Source: Cornus controversa (taxonomy: Eukaryota; Streptophyta; Magnoliopsida; Cornales; Cornaceae). Taken from it: DNA of 64,000 bases. This document shows, in pieces, positions 33,204 to 45,023 of the stretch. The notes under the pieces are model-generated. The model made no database searches. It had not been told where the DNA came from and saw nothing but the letters and a program-made list of their open reading frames with translations. The position numbers and the translations under genes are program-made. Where the stretch lies: positions 14,781,975 to 14,845,974 of the forward strand of contig CM048846.1 in the NCBI GenBank assembly GCA_026545225.1. The letters run 5' to 3'. Position 1 is the first letter of the stretch; every line of letters starts with the position of its first letter.

Positions 33204-34120
33204 ATGGGACTATGCTTCAGTGAGAGTGATGGACATGCCACTTTGTTCGCACTCATAGCGCAACCAACTCTAGTGAGTAGGGTAGTTGAGGAGCAGAGAC
33301 ATGACAGTGAGTTGGAAAGTTTTCACACTCAGATTTTAGGTGGCGAGATAGTGGAAGATTGGGTTATCTATTCAGATGGAGGTTTGAGATTCAGAGGCAG
33401 GATAGTGGTTCCATTAGTTTGTAGGGATGAGGTTCTGAGGGAGTTTCATAGCTCCAAAATTGTAGTACATCCCAGTGGTACCAAGATTGTGGTACCAATC
33501 TTCGTAGACAGTATTGGTGGAAGGGTATGAAAAAGGACGTCGCATAGTTTGTGGCAAAATGCCTCATTTGTCAACAAGTGAAGGCTGAGCATCAGGGACC
33601 GGCAGGTTTGTTACAGCCATTACCAGTAGCTATATGGAAGTGGGAACACGTCACTATGGACTTTGTGATGGGGTTACCTAGGACGAGGAAGAGTCACGAC
33701 GTGGTTTGGGTCATTGTGAATAGATTGACCAAGGTGGCTTCTTTCATTCCGATTAGAGTGACTGATGATGTGGATACTCTTAGTCATTTGTATATTGATC
33801 AATTTTTGAGACTGCACGGAGTGCCAGTTTCTATTGTGTTTGAAAGGGATTCGAGATTCGCGTCGCGATTTTGGCAGAGTTTTCAGGCTGCACTTAATAC
33901 GGACCTCCATTTTAGTACGGCCTTCCATCCTCAGACAGATGGTCAGTTAGAGTGTACTATACAGATCTTGGAGGATATGCTTAGAGCATGTGCTCTTGAT
34001 TTTGAGGCAGTTGGGAGGATCACCTTCCATTGGTGGAGTTTTCATACAATAATAGCTACCAAGCTAGTATTGAGATGACTCCATTTAAGGCTTTGTATGG
34101 TAGACCTTATAGGTCATCGG
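33204..34120 (+). pseudogene. Tekay integrase fragment
   Basis: The first piece includes LRFRGRIVVPLVCRDEVLRE. After a shift, AKCLICQQVKAEHQGPAGLL gives the CxxC half of the zinc finger and WEHVTMDFVMGLPRTRK the first catalytic Asp. RDSRFASRFWQ carries the second Asp, and FHPQTDGQLECTIQILEDML the Glu (DD35E pattern). A stop separates the zinc-finger halves near 33528, and the frame is broken again near 34030-34076. Confidence 0.88.
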
Positions 34121-34679
34121 TTTGTTGGATAGAGGTCAGTGAGATAGTGGCATTGGGGCCAGATATAGTCAGGGAGACTACGAAAAAGATCAAGATCATA
34201 CGGTAGTGTTTGCTTACGGCTTAGAGTCGTCAGAAAAGTTATGCCGACAAAAGGTGGAGGCCTTTAGCATTTGAGGTGGGGGACCATGTCTTCTTGAAGG
34301 TTTCACCACGATGGGGTTTGATGAGGTTTAAGCGTAGCGGGAAGCTAGCCCCACGATTTATCAGTCTATTTAAGATATTGGATCATATGGGTGAGGTTGC
34401 ATACCATTGTCAAGTATGCACAATACTTTTCACATTTCAATGTTGAGAAAGTATGAGTTGGATCTTTCACATGTGTTAAATTGGACAGAGCTTGAGGTGG
34501 AGGAGGATGTGTCTTACGAGGAGAGACCGGTATAGGTTTTGGATACTCGGGAACAAGTGCTTCGGGGCAAGACCATTCTATTGGTTAAAGTCCTTTGGAT
34601 ACATCACAAAGTCGAGGAGGCTACGTGGGAGCGAGAACAAGAAATCCGCTCAAAGTACCCTGAGTTGTTCACTACTTGA
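34121..34679 (+). pseudogene. Integrase C-terminus and chromodomain
   Basis: Translation across two frames shows KSYADKRWRPLAFEVGDHVF and LKVSPRWGLMRF, the integrase C-terminal barrel. At the end, ILLVKVLWIHHKVEEATWER and EQEIRSKYPELF follow, a chromodomain of the chromovirus type, ending TGA at 34677-34679. Chromodomains direct chromovirus insertion to particular chromatin (family knowledge). Confidence 0.8.
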
Positions 34680-34712
34680 GGTATGTTTCTAATTTCGGGG
34701 ACGAAATTCCCT

Positions 34713-34726
34713 TAAGGAGGGGAGGT
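34713..34726 (+). promoter_or_regulatory. Polypurine tract of the Tekay element
   Basis: AAGGAGGGGAGGT directly precedes the TGTAGAAACC start of the 3' LTR. Just upstream is TTTCGGGGACGAAATTCCC, a phrase commonly found before the polypurine tract in plant chromoviruses. Confidence 0.85.
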
Positions 34727-35869
34727 TGTAGAAACCGTGACCAATTTTAGTCGATTTTGCATTTTTTGCATCATAAGTGTCATAAATGCATTTTGAATGA
34801 CATTTAACATGTTTGGGAAGTGTTTGGGTAAATTTTTGGAAGATTTGGAGAAGTTTAACTTTTTGGTCAAACTGGGGCTCGGGATGTGGTCTTAAGTGGA
34901 CCCAGGAATCCGAAAAATTTTCAGAAATATTTATTTTTGGGAATGACTTATATGAAATATTTAGAGAGTAGAGGAAGTGATTTCGAGGCCGTAGGAGTTT
35001 TCGAAATCGAAAACAGAGTCCGGGAAGGTACGTTAAGTAGCCCGAGGGCATTTTGGTCTTTTTGCTCCCTAGATGCCATTTTAAAACATGTGACTGGGAG
35101 AGAAACAACCATTCTCATGGCTGATCTTCTTCTTTTTATTCTTCCTTCTCCTCCTCTCTTCCTTCTCTCTAGATTTCGGAAGCCTTCAGGTGTGATTCAA
35201 GTTCCACCGAAGAAGGGAGATACGTAGGGGACGACTAGGGCTTCCCTTTGAACTGATCAAAGTTGTGGTTCGACAAGGTTGACATTTATGGGATTTTTAG
35301 AAGTGCTTGGAAGGCCTTCAATTTTGAGGTAGGGGTTCTCCTTCTCATTTAATTGTCGATTCTAGGGTCTCGGGGTGAAGATGAGAGATGTAGGTTGTGT
35401 TTCACATGCTTAGGGATGGTGAGAAGGGTAGAAAGTGGAGTTTTCTCCTTCTCTTGAGTCCTATCTTGGCACAATTAATGTTCTTTGTATTAGTCGTAGC
35501 ACGTGGATTAAAGTGTGTGAGTGGATGGAATTGCACATGTGTTCAAATTGGGGTTTATGTGAAAAATATGTTTCATGTATTATATATGTGGCTATATGTG
35601 GAAATGTGGAGGTTGAATGCATGCTAGTTCTAGGTAATAAATGTATGCATGAAACATGAGTAAGATATGCTAATTTTGAAGTAATATGCATATGGGACGT
35701 TATATGCATGTGTTATATATATGTGGTGTGTTGTGATGGAATTTATGCCATGGGCTTCTTTTTAGCATCAATGAACATGAGTAAAGTATGAATTTAAAAT
35801 GCTACGTAAGTGTGCATTCATATGCATTTACGGGGCTGTGGTGAGGAAACAGGAAAAAAATGGTCTAAT

Positions 35870-36160
35870 TACCTGGGAGGACCGATGTTCTTGGTAGTGC
35901 ATTCTAAAACGCTCTTATCACTTGGTAGGACCGATGTTCTCGGTGGTGTATTTCAAAATTATCTCATCACCTGGTAGGAACAATGTTCTCGGTGGTGCAT
36001 TCTGAAACGGTCTCATCACCTGGTAAGATCGATGTTCTTGATGGTGTATTCCAAAATTATCTCATCACATGGTAGGACCGATGTTCTCGGTGGTGCATAC
36101 TGAAACGATCTCATTCACCTGGTAGGACCGATGTTCTCGATGATGTATTTCAAAATTATG
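35870..36160 (+). repeat. LTR minisatellite, six copies of about 50 bp
   Basis: CACCTGGTAGGACCGATGTT-type units start at about 35871 and 35921 and continue to about 36160, with alternating GGTGCATTCTGAAACG and GGTGTATTCCAAAATT halves. Position, period and copy number equal those at 12831-13130, but the unit core differs (GGACCGATGTTCTC versus GTATGTGACTTACTC). Confidence 0.85.
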
Positions 36161-36934
36161 TGGGAAATATCCCAGGTCGCATGGTTGGTCAAGAATCATG
36201 CTAGTATTGGGTCAAGTCCGAGAGGGAGATGATGGTGTGAGGTTGCTTTCATTTTAAAATTATGAAGCATCATATGTGTTTAATGCATTATTATATATAT
36301 ATATATGCCTTGTTATGAATGAACGTGATGGATATTGAATGATACATGTAATGTAGTAACATGCATTCATATAGGTCGTGTTAAGTCGACACTTAGGTGG
36401 GTTGGGGTATCTCTACTGAGCCGCTGTGGTGCTCATCCCTTTATTCTAAACATTTTTTTACAGATAAGGCACCAATGACATATGGGACTTGAGTGTCCTA
36501 GTGGAACTCCAGTAGCATTTTGCTATATTTTGATCTTTGTATATTTTATAACTATCCATGCCGGCTTGTGGCATAAAATCTTTCTCCTTGAGTTGTAGTT
36601 ATATTTTAGACAAATATAACTTGTGTGTATGCTTGAACTATTAGCTTGCTAAATATGATAAGACAATAAACTTGTTTATGCAACGCTTGTAAGAGCATCT
36701 AGTTTCATTTGATGGACTAATGTAGTGATGGACGTTTCAATATGAATTGGAATATGTTTATGATGGAGAATGACTCATATTAGTGCATGATTTGATTATG
36801 AGCATGATTTAGAGCTTGTGAATGATGTAGACTCCTTTCTTGTATGATTTGGAGGTTGTAAGAATGGATTATGTTGGTAGAAAGGGCTTAGAAGGTCAAA
36901 AATGACCATTTGCAAAGTTACAATTTTTGGGCAG

Positions 36935-37079
36935 TTCGATGCATCGAAGTACCCAGTTCGATGCATCAAAAAACCTGCATGATTTTGAAATGCAAAAGTC
37001 CTGAGAGCTATTTTTGGTCTATACTTGTTCGATGCATTAAAGGTTCGATGCATCGAAGTCATCACTTCGATGGATCGAA
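36935..37079. repeat. Second cluster of five TTCGATGCATCGAA-type palindromes
   Basis: Motifs lie at 36935, 36957, 37028, 37044 and 37066. Those at 36935 and 37044 are perfect TTCGATGCATCGAA; the last is TTCGATGGATCGAA, the same variant as the last motif in the other LTR. Confidence 0.85.
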
Positions 37080-37461
37080 ATCACTTTTTACAGCATGTTC
37101 CGAAATTTGCCCAAACTTCAATCGGGCATAACTTCTTCATTTTGAATCAGAATTGAGTGTAATTTTTTTTTAAATGAAGTATTTTTGGATTCTCTATATA
37201 ATGGTATGGGTCTCAATTTCAGATTCCAAACACACGAAGTGTTAAGTCTTGGAAGTGAGTGAATCATGAGAGTGCGGATAAATAAAATCTCCTTTAAGGT
37301 GATATGGTTTGAGGTAGGGCCCATTGGAATTGGATAAAATGGAGTTGTACACATCTATGTGCAAGAATAGAGTTAATGTTTTTTGGTAATTGAGGGTCCA
37401 TTGGGCTCAATGGACGTGTTAACCTTCGGTCTCTCGGGAGTCAGAAAATCGAAGCGTTATA

Positions 37462-39653
37462 TTGCGTCTTGACACCGATGATAGAAGAAGCTACACGTTC
37501 ATTGAGGGACGCGACCAGTAGGATAAGTGATCTAATTATCATGTTACATGAATCTATGTCTCGATTATCAGCCGTCATTCTTAACAGGTTTATTCAGATG
37601 ATCAATGATGAATATAAAGAATGGGAATCTCAGCTGACATCTCAATATTCTGTGGATCAGCCACCACTACTGAATCAACCACCAATGGCAGATCAGCCAC
37701 AAGGTTGGTATAATTATAATCAGCAACCTCTAACACTCGGGGGGCAGCTGATAGCTAATTAACCAGAAGATTGGTCTTAGAATCAATAACTACCAATGGC
37801 TAATCAGCTGCTAGTGGTAAATGAAAAAAGATGAACTAATCAGCCAGCCCAGGACAGAGGCCAGTTGGCTGATTCAAATAATCAAGAATGCGATTTGGTT
37901 GTCAGAAGAGTTGGCCAATCAATTTATTGTTCAGACGTTATAAATGAGGATGAGTATCCTAAAGATTACAAAACCTTTACTAGAGATGATAACCAATTAG
38001 AGGTTGAACAAATCATCCAATCTAATGTTCAGATCCTTCATAATCGATCAGCCTCAATGACAGATAAGGAGATTTTTCAGCCAGTAAGAGAATTTCTTTG
38101 GCAAACTCAAGCACCTGCTCAACTGCAGTGTTTTAGCCAAGACATTCATTGGAAGAAAGTGAGGAAATTTATTTCTTCTTATTTTTTCTAAGAAACCTTC
38201 TATTTTTCTAGAGGAGTTTTATGCTAAACATAAATCTTCTGATCCCAAAGGATAATAAAATGGGATGGAGATGAAGCCAAACACGTAGGTGAAAACAAAT
38301 CGGCTAGAGTATCAAAATGCTAGGCCTAGAGCGATATCTAATTCTCAGATAGAACAATCATTGGCTGAAAGATTTCTCTTATCTCGTCTTCCACGATCTA
38401 AGTTCAAGAAAAGACAAGGACAAATGAGGAGATAGAAGTCAAACATGGTTAGGATAAGAGGGAAAAGACGAAGGAGAAATAATCAGCCACTAGTAACTAA
38501 TCAGCCGCCAGTGGTAAAAGAGAAAAGAAGAATTAATCAGCCAGTCCAGGATAGAGACCAGTTGGCTGATTTAGAAAATCAGCCAAGTTATTTTCTTCCA
38601 ATTATAGAAGAAGACCCAAGTAAAGGTTTTAATAAAGAAAGCATGGTTGATTTGCTATACATTTATTTGGAAAATGAAGAACTTCGTCTTCCACGTAAAC
38701 CTCGAGACATTGGGGGGCAACAAGATTCATTAGAGACAAAGGCGACCTCATGGAAGAAAATAAATCGGCCAGTTAATACACAGTTTTATGTGGCCGATTC
38801 CATTCTTCCTAGTGATAATTATATGACAGGAATATTAGCATTAACCAGTACAAAAAAGAGCTTGGCTAATGATAACTCCAAAGATCATTGAAGGACATTA
38901 CTCGACCGATGATCAAGATGAGTCTAAGGGGGCAAAACATGGCCGATTAGCTATGTATTTGTTTAGAAAATGAAGAACTTTGTCATCCACGTAAGCTTCC
39001 TGACCCAAGGGGCAAAAAGGTTAGATAATGGTGAAATCGGTCTCATGGAAGAAGATGAATCGGCCAGTCAATACAAAGTTTTACATGTCCGATTTCTTGT
39101 TAAATAATAAAAATTGAATCGGAATACCAATATCGGCTAGTGTGAAAAAGAGTTTGACTGATGCTAACTTAACAGAATTGTCCAAAGATATATATCGGCT
39201 GAGAATTGAAATTCATTGGTCGATAAATGAAGAAATTCAAGTATATTGGGACAATGTTATTTTACAAGTAGCTCGATCAGCCAACATGACATTGCATAAT
39301 AATTTGATCCCGGCCGATCATAACTACACTATGATAAATTTGGGTATATGGCTGGCCGATGGCTATCAGCCAACTTTTTGGTAGGCTGTGCAAGAATCGT
39401 TATTAGCCAACTTTAAAGGGTGGAATAATGTGACCAGACAGTGTAGTAGGGCAGATTTAAAATAAAGACCACTTCAATGGTGATCCAGAATAAAGGAAGT
39501 ACACATTGTTTTAAAGTCCTATTATTTGTCATTCCCGTATAAGTCCTAGCTCAATCAGCCATGGTTATGAAATGTTCCATTCAAGTGTAATTTTAAATTT
39601 CAAAAATATTATTGGCCTGATCGGCTATAAGACATTTGAAATTGGGGGGCAGT
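37462..39653 (+). mobile_element. Internal 3' region of another gypsy element, probably Tat-like
   Basis: The region carries broken frames rich in NQPP and SADQP-like phrases (for example 37469-37762, 37865-38191, 38445-38891) and several GGGGGGCA tracts. A 297-bp duplication (GATTTGCTATACATTTATTT at about 38647 and its variant at about 38945) and a second repeat pair (37801-37885 with 38500-38586) are visible. Repetitive 3' regions upstream of the 3' LTR are known in Tat-lineage elements. No RT, integrase or gag domain is recognised, so the lineage is inferred. Confidence 0.5.
39642..39653 (+). promoter_or_regulatory. Polypurine tract before the 3' LTR
   Basis: TTGGGGGGCAGT immediately precedes TGTTGGCACCC. 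Related GGGGGGCA tracts occur upstream at about 37738 and 38710. Confidence 0.65.
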
Positions 39654-39813
39654 TGTTGGCACCCAAATATGGTGCCACTTGGCAGCCAATTTTGGAGGCA
39701 ATGGGTAAGGATAACTATGAGTACATCTCAAAAAAAACTCTAAGGGATAAGGAATTGTTAGTAGGTTTTGCCTTAAAAATAGTTGGCCTACATAGATATG
39801 CATATATGGTTAC

Positions 39814-39849
<36 letters not shown>

Positions 39850-40765
39850 CTATGTAGCCATCTTTTATAGGATTTAAATAAGGAGTCCGATATAATTTGG
39901 ACTCCAATTAGTTTGATATAGAGTGAGTTTACTTGGACTCTGTTGGAGCTTATTAGATAGAGTTATTTATACTTTGGACTCTAGATTAAGTTTAAGTACT
40001 AATGGACTTCTCACGGATAAGGATGCTTATAATCAAGTACTATAAAATTGGTTATACAAAATATACGTATAAACATGATATGTGTATATACATGGATTAG
40101 TTTGTATTGAACAATGACTCCTACGATTTTGGGCTGTATTGGAAGACTTTGGTGCAATATGGACTCTTGCAAAGAGTGGCTGATAGACTGCTGAAGACAT
40201 AGGACATGAGAATGTAGATAATGTATTTTCTTTTGTTATTTTATTTTCTGCATTATCTTTTAATTTAGGATAAATTACAGTGATGCATTTATTTTTTCTA
40301 TAAATAAAAGCAAAGAACTCTGTATTAAGGGTTTCCAACAATCACAATTAAGCAATTGCTTCACGTACAATTTGTATCACTCCCTCAATATTCCCCAGAA
40401 TATCTCACTCAATCTATATCTCCCTCAACTTTTTTGCTCTTGACCTCCTCTAATCTGTCTATCAGTCTATTTCTCCTTCAATTTCTACCTCCCTCCTTGC
40501 TATATCTCTTCTTATTACGATTCAGTTTCGCAATTCTTTACGCACGATTAAAAGTCCTCTTAGTTGAGGCAATGAAAGAACTCAATAGGGAGTTTCGTAT
40601 TCTCTTTTCCTAGCCAATCGCTTGATCCAACATGACCTCCAAATAAGATACTTGTGTTCGACCAACTGTTTATATCAAGCTGATACCAGGGCTTTGGCAC
40701 GCCCAGAAGCAATCGACCTACTTTGTTTGCCACGGCTTTGGCACGCCCGTAATCAATCGGCCATT
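39654..40765 (+). mobile_element. 3' LTR of the Tat-like gypsy element, about 1.1 kb
   Basis: The start is TGTTGGCACCCAAATATGG after a polypurine tract. The body holds a (GT)n run at 39823-39849, a TATA box CTATAAATA at 40298-40306, and a duplicated GGCTTTGGCACGCCC near 40690 and 40733. The end is uncertain, near 40765, where copia-array sequence begins. Confidence 0.6.
40298..40306 (+). promoter_or_regulatory. TATA box within the LTR
   Basis: CTATAAATA followed by AAAGCAAAGAACTC is a plausible LTR promoter. No transcript evidence is available. Confidence 0.5.
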
Positions 40766-40770
40766 TCTGT

Positions 40771-40809
40771 GAAATTAATAAAAAAGAGGGAAAACAGTTG
40801 GAGAATCAC

Positions 40810-40841
<32 letters not shown>

Positions 40842-41797
40842 GATTATTATAACTCACTGAGTCTTTTCAGGACTTTTAATAACAAAAGTAAGGTATTTGA
40901 AACTTCAACATAATCTCGTCGGTAACTATATTTTTGATTAAAAATTTGTATTATATTCTCATGATGTATTCCAGTCATTGCTGGGAAGGGTAACATATCT
41001 GTCACTTCTTTTAACTTTATCAGAGACACTTAATGTTCCACAATTTACTACTAATTTTATTTCTGTTTGTAGTGTTATAAAATAATTAAATTGTAGCCTA
41101 AATGTTATATCCATCTCACTTTGTTTTTCAGAATTTGGTGTCGAAGTGGACAATTGGTATTCCCGCTATTTCTGTGAAATTGATAAGAAAGAGGGGGAAG
41201 AGTTGGAAACATAATCACATCGATGACTATTTTTTTTCTTAAAAAATTAAATTATATTTTCATGATGTATTCCCGCCATTGTCAGAAAGGGTAACATATG
41301 TGTTACTGCTTTTAACTTTATCAAATACACTTCATGTTTCACAGCATACTACTAATATTATTTTTGTTACTAATGATACAAAACAATTAAATTGTAAATT
41401 AACATTATTTTTCATCTCACAGTGTTTTTCAGAATATGGTGTCCAAGTTTACAATTGGTATTCCCGCCATTTTTGTGAAACAGATTTACCAGTTGGACAT
41501 GAATTTGCTAAAAGATAAAACGAAATTGTTTTGTGAGGGTAGTTGCCTTTAGGTTACATGTGCTAGCTGAATGTTCTCCTATTCCGCCTTCCATCACAAT
41601 GCCAGCCTATGAAAGAACCATATTTAAATGAGCACTATATAAATTGGTTTGTTGAATACCTAGGTTGTCCGATCACAGCAAAAACAACATCAACCTCGAT
41701 TACACAACCAGACTTGTTGTCGACCGTTGACAACTCTACCTCTTCATCCTCTGGAACAATTACCTTGACTCAGGATGATTAGGACAAGTTCAAATAG
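40771..41797 (+). repeat. Degenerate leading units of the array
   Basis: Two shortened, diverged copies contain TTTCTGTGAAATT, (AAT)n, CTCACTGAGTC and TTCAACATAATCTCGTCG, then protease-end sequence (GGTAACATATCTGTC, ACAATTTACTACTAAT), and the junction GACAATTGGTATTCCCGC near 41155 and 41455. From about 41480 normal gag-tail sequence resumes (GATTTACCAGTTGGACATG) and leads into U1. Confidence 0.75.
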
Positions 41798-42898
41798 ATA
41801 TTCCCGCGCATTTATGTGAAATTTATAAAAAAAAAATGAGAAATTGTTGGAGTATCACATTAACAATAATAATAATAAAAGATTACTATAACTCACTGAG
41901 TCTCTTCGGGAGTCTCAATAGTGAAAGTAATGATTTTGAAACTTCAACATAATCTCCTCGACGACTATATTTTTGGTGGAAAACTAGCGAGCAAATAATC
42001 GATTTTAGAAGACCAAACAGGCGGCGGAGAACTAAAGCCCCACCCGTTCACCACATACTATTTGTTGCAGCACCAGCCGGAGACATACCACTAGCCAGTT
42101 TCATACCACGAGTTGGGGGCAACATACCGCTAACCGCAGCTGGTGACTTACCACCCACTCGTAACGGCGACATGGGTGGCATACCACCATTTGGCGCCTT
42201 AGTCGACCTAGGAGTTTTGATGGCAGATCGTGGGGTACATCGGCGATCCAAACGTTTGGCTGAAAGGTATGTCATCCCAACGGTCCACTATAAGAAGTCA
42301 ACCAAAAAGGAAACAGGAGACTGCCGTCTCGTAGCCATTAAGCCTCGTGTTGTCACAGATGAAGTTGGCAGCCAAAACATACCAATAGTCCAAAGGAGGG
42401 CAATTACAGATGGTATAGGTGGAGATTAGGTTAATCAAGTTGTTCACCAAAGGCAAAAAATTATGGCCAAACAACCCATTGCCGGGGTGGCCACTGTTTC
42501 AACCAATACTGCTCCAACCACAGGGAATTTTTTTGATGACAATTCTGATGGTTCACACGATTAAAGGGATCCAACAACGGCCTTTTATTATTTCGATGAC
42601 ATTTCTGACAGCCTGTCTGACAGTGCTCCAGAAGATCATATACTGAAAATAATTAAAAGAGAAGTGGAACAGATTTACAAGTTGGACATGAATTTGCTAA
42701 AAGATAAAATGAAATTGTTTTGTGAGGGTAGTTGCCTTTAGGTTACATGTGGCAGCTGAATGTTCTCCTATACCGCCTTCCATCACAATGCCAGCCTATG
42801 AAAAAACCATATCTAAATGAGCACTATATAAACTGGTTTGCCGAATAACTAGGTTAACCGATCATAGCAAAAACAACATCAACCTCGATTACATAACC
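41798..42898 (+). repeat. Array unit U1
   Basis: Full head and centre with an open MGGIPP...GGD frame at 42172-42429. The end is fused, within the TCGATTACATAACC linker, to the middle of U2, so the U2 head is missing. Confidence 0.85.
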
Positions 42899-43835
42899 CA
42901 CATACTATTTGTTGCAGCACCAGCCAGAGACATACCACTAGCCGATTTCATACCACTAGTTGGGGGCAACATACCGCTAGTCGCTGCTGGTGACTTACCA
43001 CCTACTGGCAGCGGCGACATGGGTGGCGTACCCCCAGTTGGCGCCTCAGTCGACCTAGGAGTTTTGATGGCAGATCGTGGGGTACTTCGGCGATCCAAAC
43101 GTTTGGCTGAAAGGTATGTCATCGCAACGGTCCACTATTGGAAGTCAACCAAAAAGGAAACAGGGGCCTGCCGTCTCGTAGCCATTAAGCCTCGTGTTGT
43201 CACAGATGAAGTTGGCAGCCAAAACATACCAATAGTCCAAAGAAGGGCAATTACAGATGGTATAGGTGGAGATTAGGTGAATCAAGTTGTTCACCAAGGG
43301 CAAAAAATTATGGCCAAACAACCCGTTGTCGGGTTGCCACTGTTTCAACCAGTACTGCTCGAACCATAGAGGGAATTTTTTTGTTGACAATTCTGATGGT
43401 TCGCATGATTAAAGTGATCCAACAACGGCCTTTTATTATTTTGATGACATTTCTGACAGCCTGTCTAACAGTGCTCCAGAAGATCATATACTGAAAATAA
43501 TTAAAAGAGAAGTGGAATAGATTTACCAGTTGGACATGAATTTGTTAAAACATAAAGCGAAATTGATTTGTGAGGGTAGTTGCCTTTAGGTTACATGTGC
43601 CAGCTGAATGTTCTCCTATCCCGCCTTCCATCACAATGCCAGCCTATGAAAGAACCGTATTTAAATGAGCACTATATAAACTGGTTTGCCGAACACCTAG
43701 GTTGTCCGATCACAGCAAAAATAACATCAGCCTCGATTACACAACCAGACTCGTTGTCGACCTTTGACAACTCTCACTCTTCATCCTTTGGTATAATTAC
43801 CTTGACTCAGGATGATTAGGACTAGTTCAAATAGA
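42899..43835 (+). repeat. Array unit U2 (head deleted)
   Basis: It begins at CACATACTATTTG, lacking the (AAT)n head. Open frames are 43019-43276 (module ending GGD) and 43580-43819 (gag tail, CQLNVLLSRLPSQCQ to TLTQDD). It shares CACTATTGGAAGTC with U8. Confidence 0.85.
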
Positions 43836-45023
43836 TATTCCCGCGCATTTATGTGAAATTTATAAAAAAAAAATGAGAAATTGTTAGAGTATCACATTAG
43901 CAATAATAATAATAAAAGATTACTCTAACTCACTGAGTCTCCTCGGGAGTCTCAATAGTGAAAGTAATGATTTTGAAACTTCAACATAATCTCCTCGACG
44001 ACTATATTTTTTGTGGAAAATTGGCGAGCAAATAATCGATTTCAGGGGACCAAACAGGCAGCGGAGAACTCAAGCCCCATTCGTTCGCCACATACTATTT
44101 GATGCAGCACCAGCCGGAGACATACCACTAGCCGGTTTCATACCACCAGTTGGGGGCAACATACCACTAGCCGCAGTTGGTGACTTACCACCCACTGGCA
44201 GCGGCGACATGAGTGGCATACCACCAGTTGGCGCCTCAGTTGAACTAGGAGTTTTGATGGCAGATCGTGGTGTACTTCGGCGATCCAAACGTTTGGCTGA
44301 AAGGTATATCATCCTAACGGTCCACTATAGGAAGTCAACCAAAAAGGAAATAGGGTCCTGCCATCTCGTAGCCATTAAGCCTCGTGTTGTCACAGATGAA
44401 GTTGGCAGCCAAAACATACCAATAGTCCAAAGAAGGGCAATTACAGATGGTATAGGTGGAGATTAGGTTAATCAAGTTGTTCACTAAGGGCAAAAAATTA
44501 TGGCCAAACAACCCGTTGTCGGGTTGCCACTGTTTCAACCAGTACTGCTCCAACCACAGAGGGAATTTTTTTGTTGACAATTCTGATGGTTCGCATGATT
44601 AAAGTGATCCAACAACGGCCTTTTATTATTTTGATGACTTTTCTGACAGCCTGTCTGACAGTGCTCCAGAAGATCATATACTGAAAATAATTAAAAGAGA
44701 AGTGTAATCGATTTACCAGGTGGACATGAATTTGCTAAAACATAAAGCGAAATTGATTTATGAGGGTAGTTGCCTTTAGGTTACATGTGCCAGCTGAATG
44801 TTCTCCTATCCCGCCTTCCATCACAATGCCAGCCTATGAAAAAACCATATTTAAATGAGCACTATATAAACTGGTTTGCCGAACACCTAGGTTGTCCGAT
44901 CACAGCAAAAATAACATCAGCCTCGATTACACAACCAGACTCGTTGTCGACCTTTGACAACTCTCACTCTTCATCCTCTGGTATAATTACCTTGACTTTG
45001 GATGATTAGGACAAGTTGAAATA
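43836..45023 (+). repeat. Array unit U3
   Basis: A complete unit with the long 151-codon frame at 44011-44466 and a gag-tail frame at 44770-45009. Diagnostic variants GACATGAGTGGC and GTTGAACTAGGAG are shared with U9. Confidence 0.85.

Larger units (their letters stand above)
31801..34726 (+). mobile_element. Tekay-type Ty3-gypsy pol remnant, 5'-truncated
   Basis: The order is reverse transcriptase, RNase H, integrase, chromodomain, as in Ty3-gypsy chromoviruses. Gag, protease and 5' LTR are missing; the element starts inside the region just before reverse transcriptase and continues to its own polypurine tract and 3' LTR. Several stops and frameshifts break the polyprotein. Tekay is inferred from the RT sequence, the chromodomain and the 2.7-kb LTR. 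Confidence 0.9.
34727..37461 (+). mobile_element. Tekay 3' LTR, 2735 bp
   Basis: It starts TGTAGAAACCGTGACC right after the polypurine tract and ends GAAGCGTTATA by alignment with the solo LTR at 11598-14418 (the terminal CA is TA here). The two LTRs align throughout but differ at many positions, so they are separate insertions of one family. It contains a six-copy 50-bp minisatellite and five palindromic 14-mers. Open frames within it are incidental. Confidence 0.9.

Noticed and set aside
34886-35709. Open frames inside the Tekay LTR
   Set aside because: They lie in LTR sequence shared with the solo LTR, are not conserved in frame between the two, and match no protein family.
39572-39877. 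101-codon frame ending in a Cys/Val run
   Set aside because: Its end is the (GT)n microsatellite and its middle spans the polypurine tract and LTR start.
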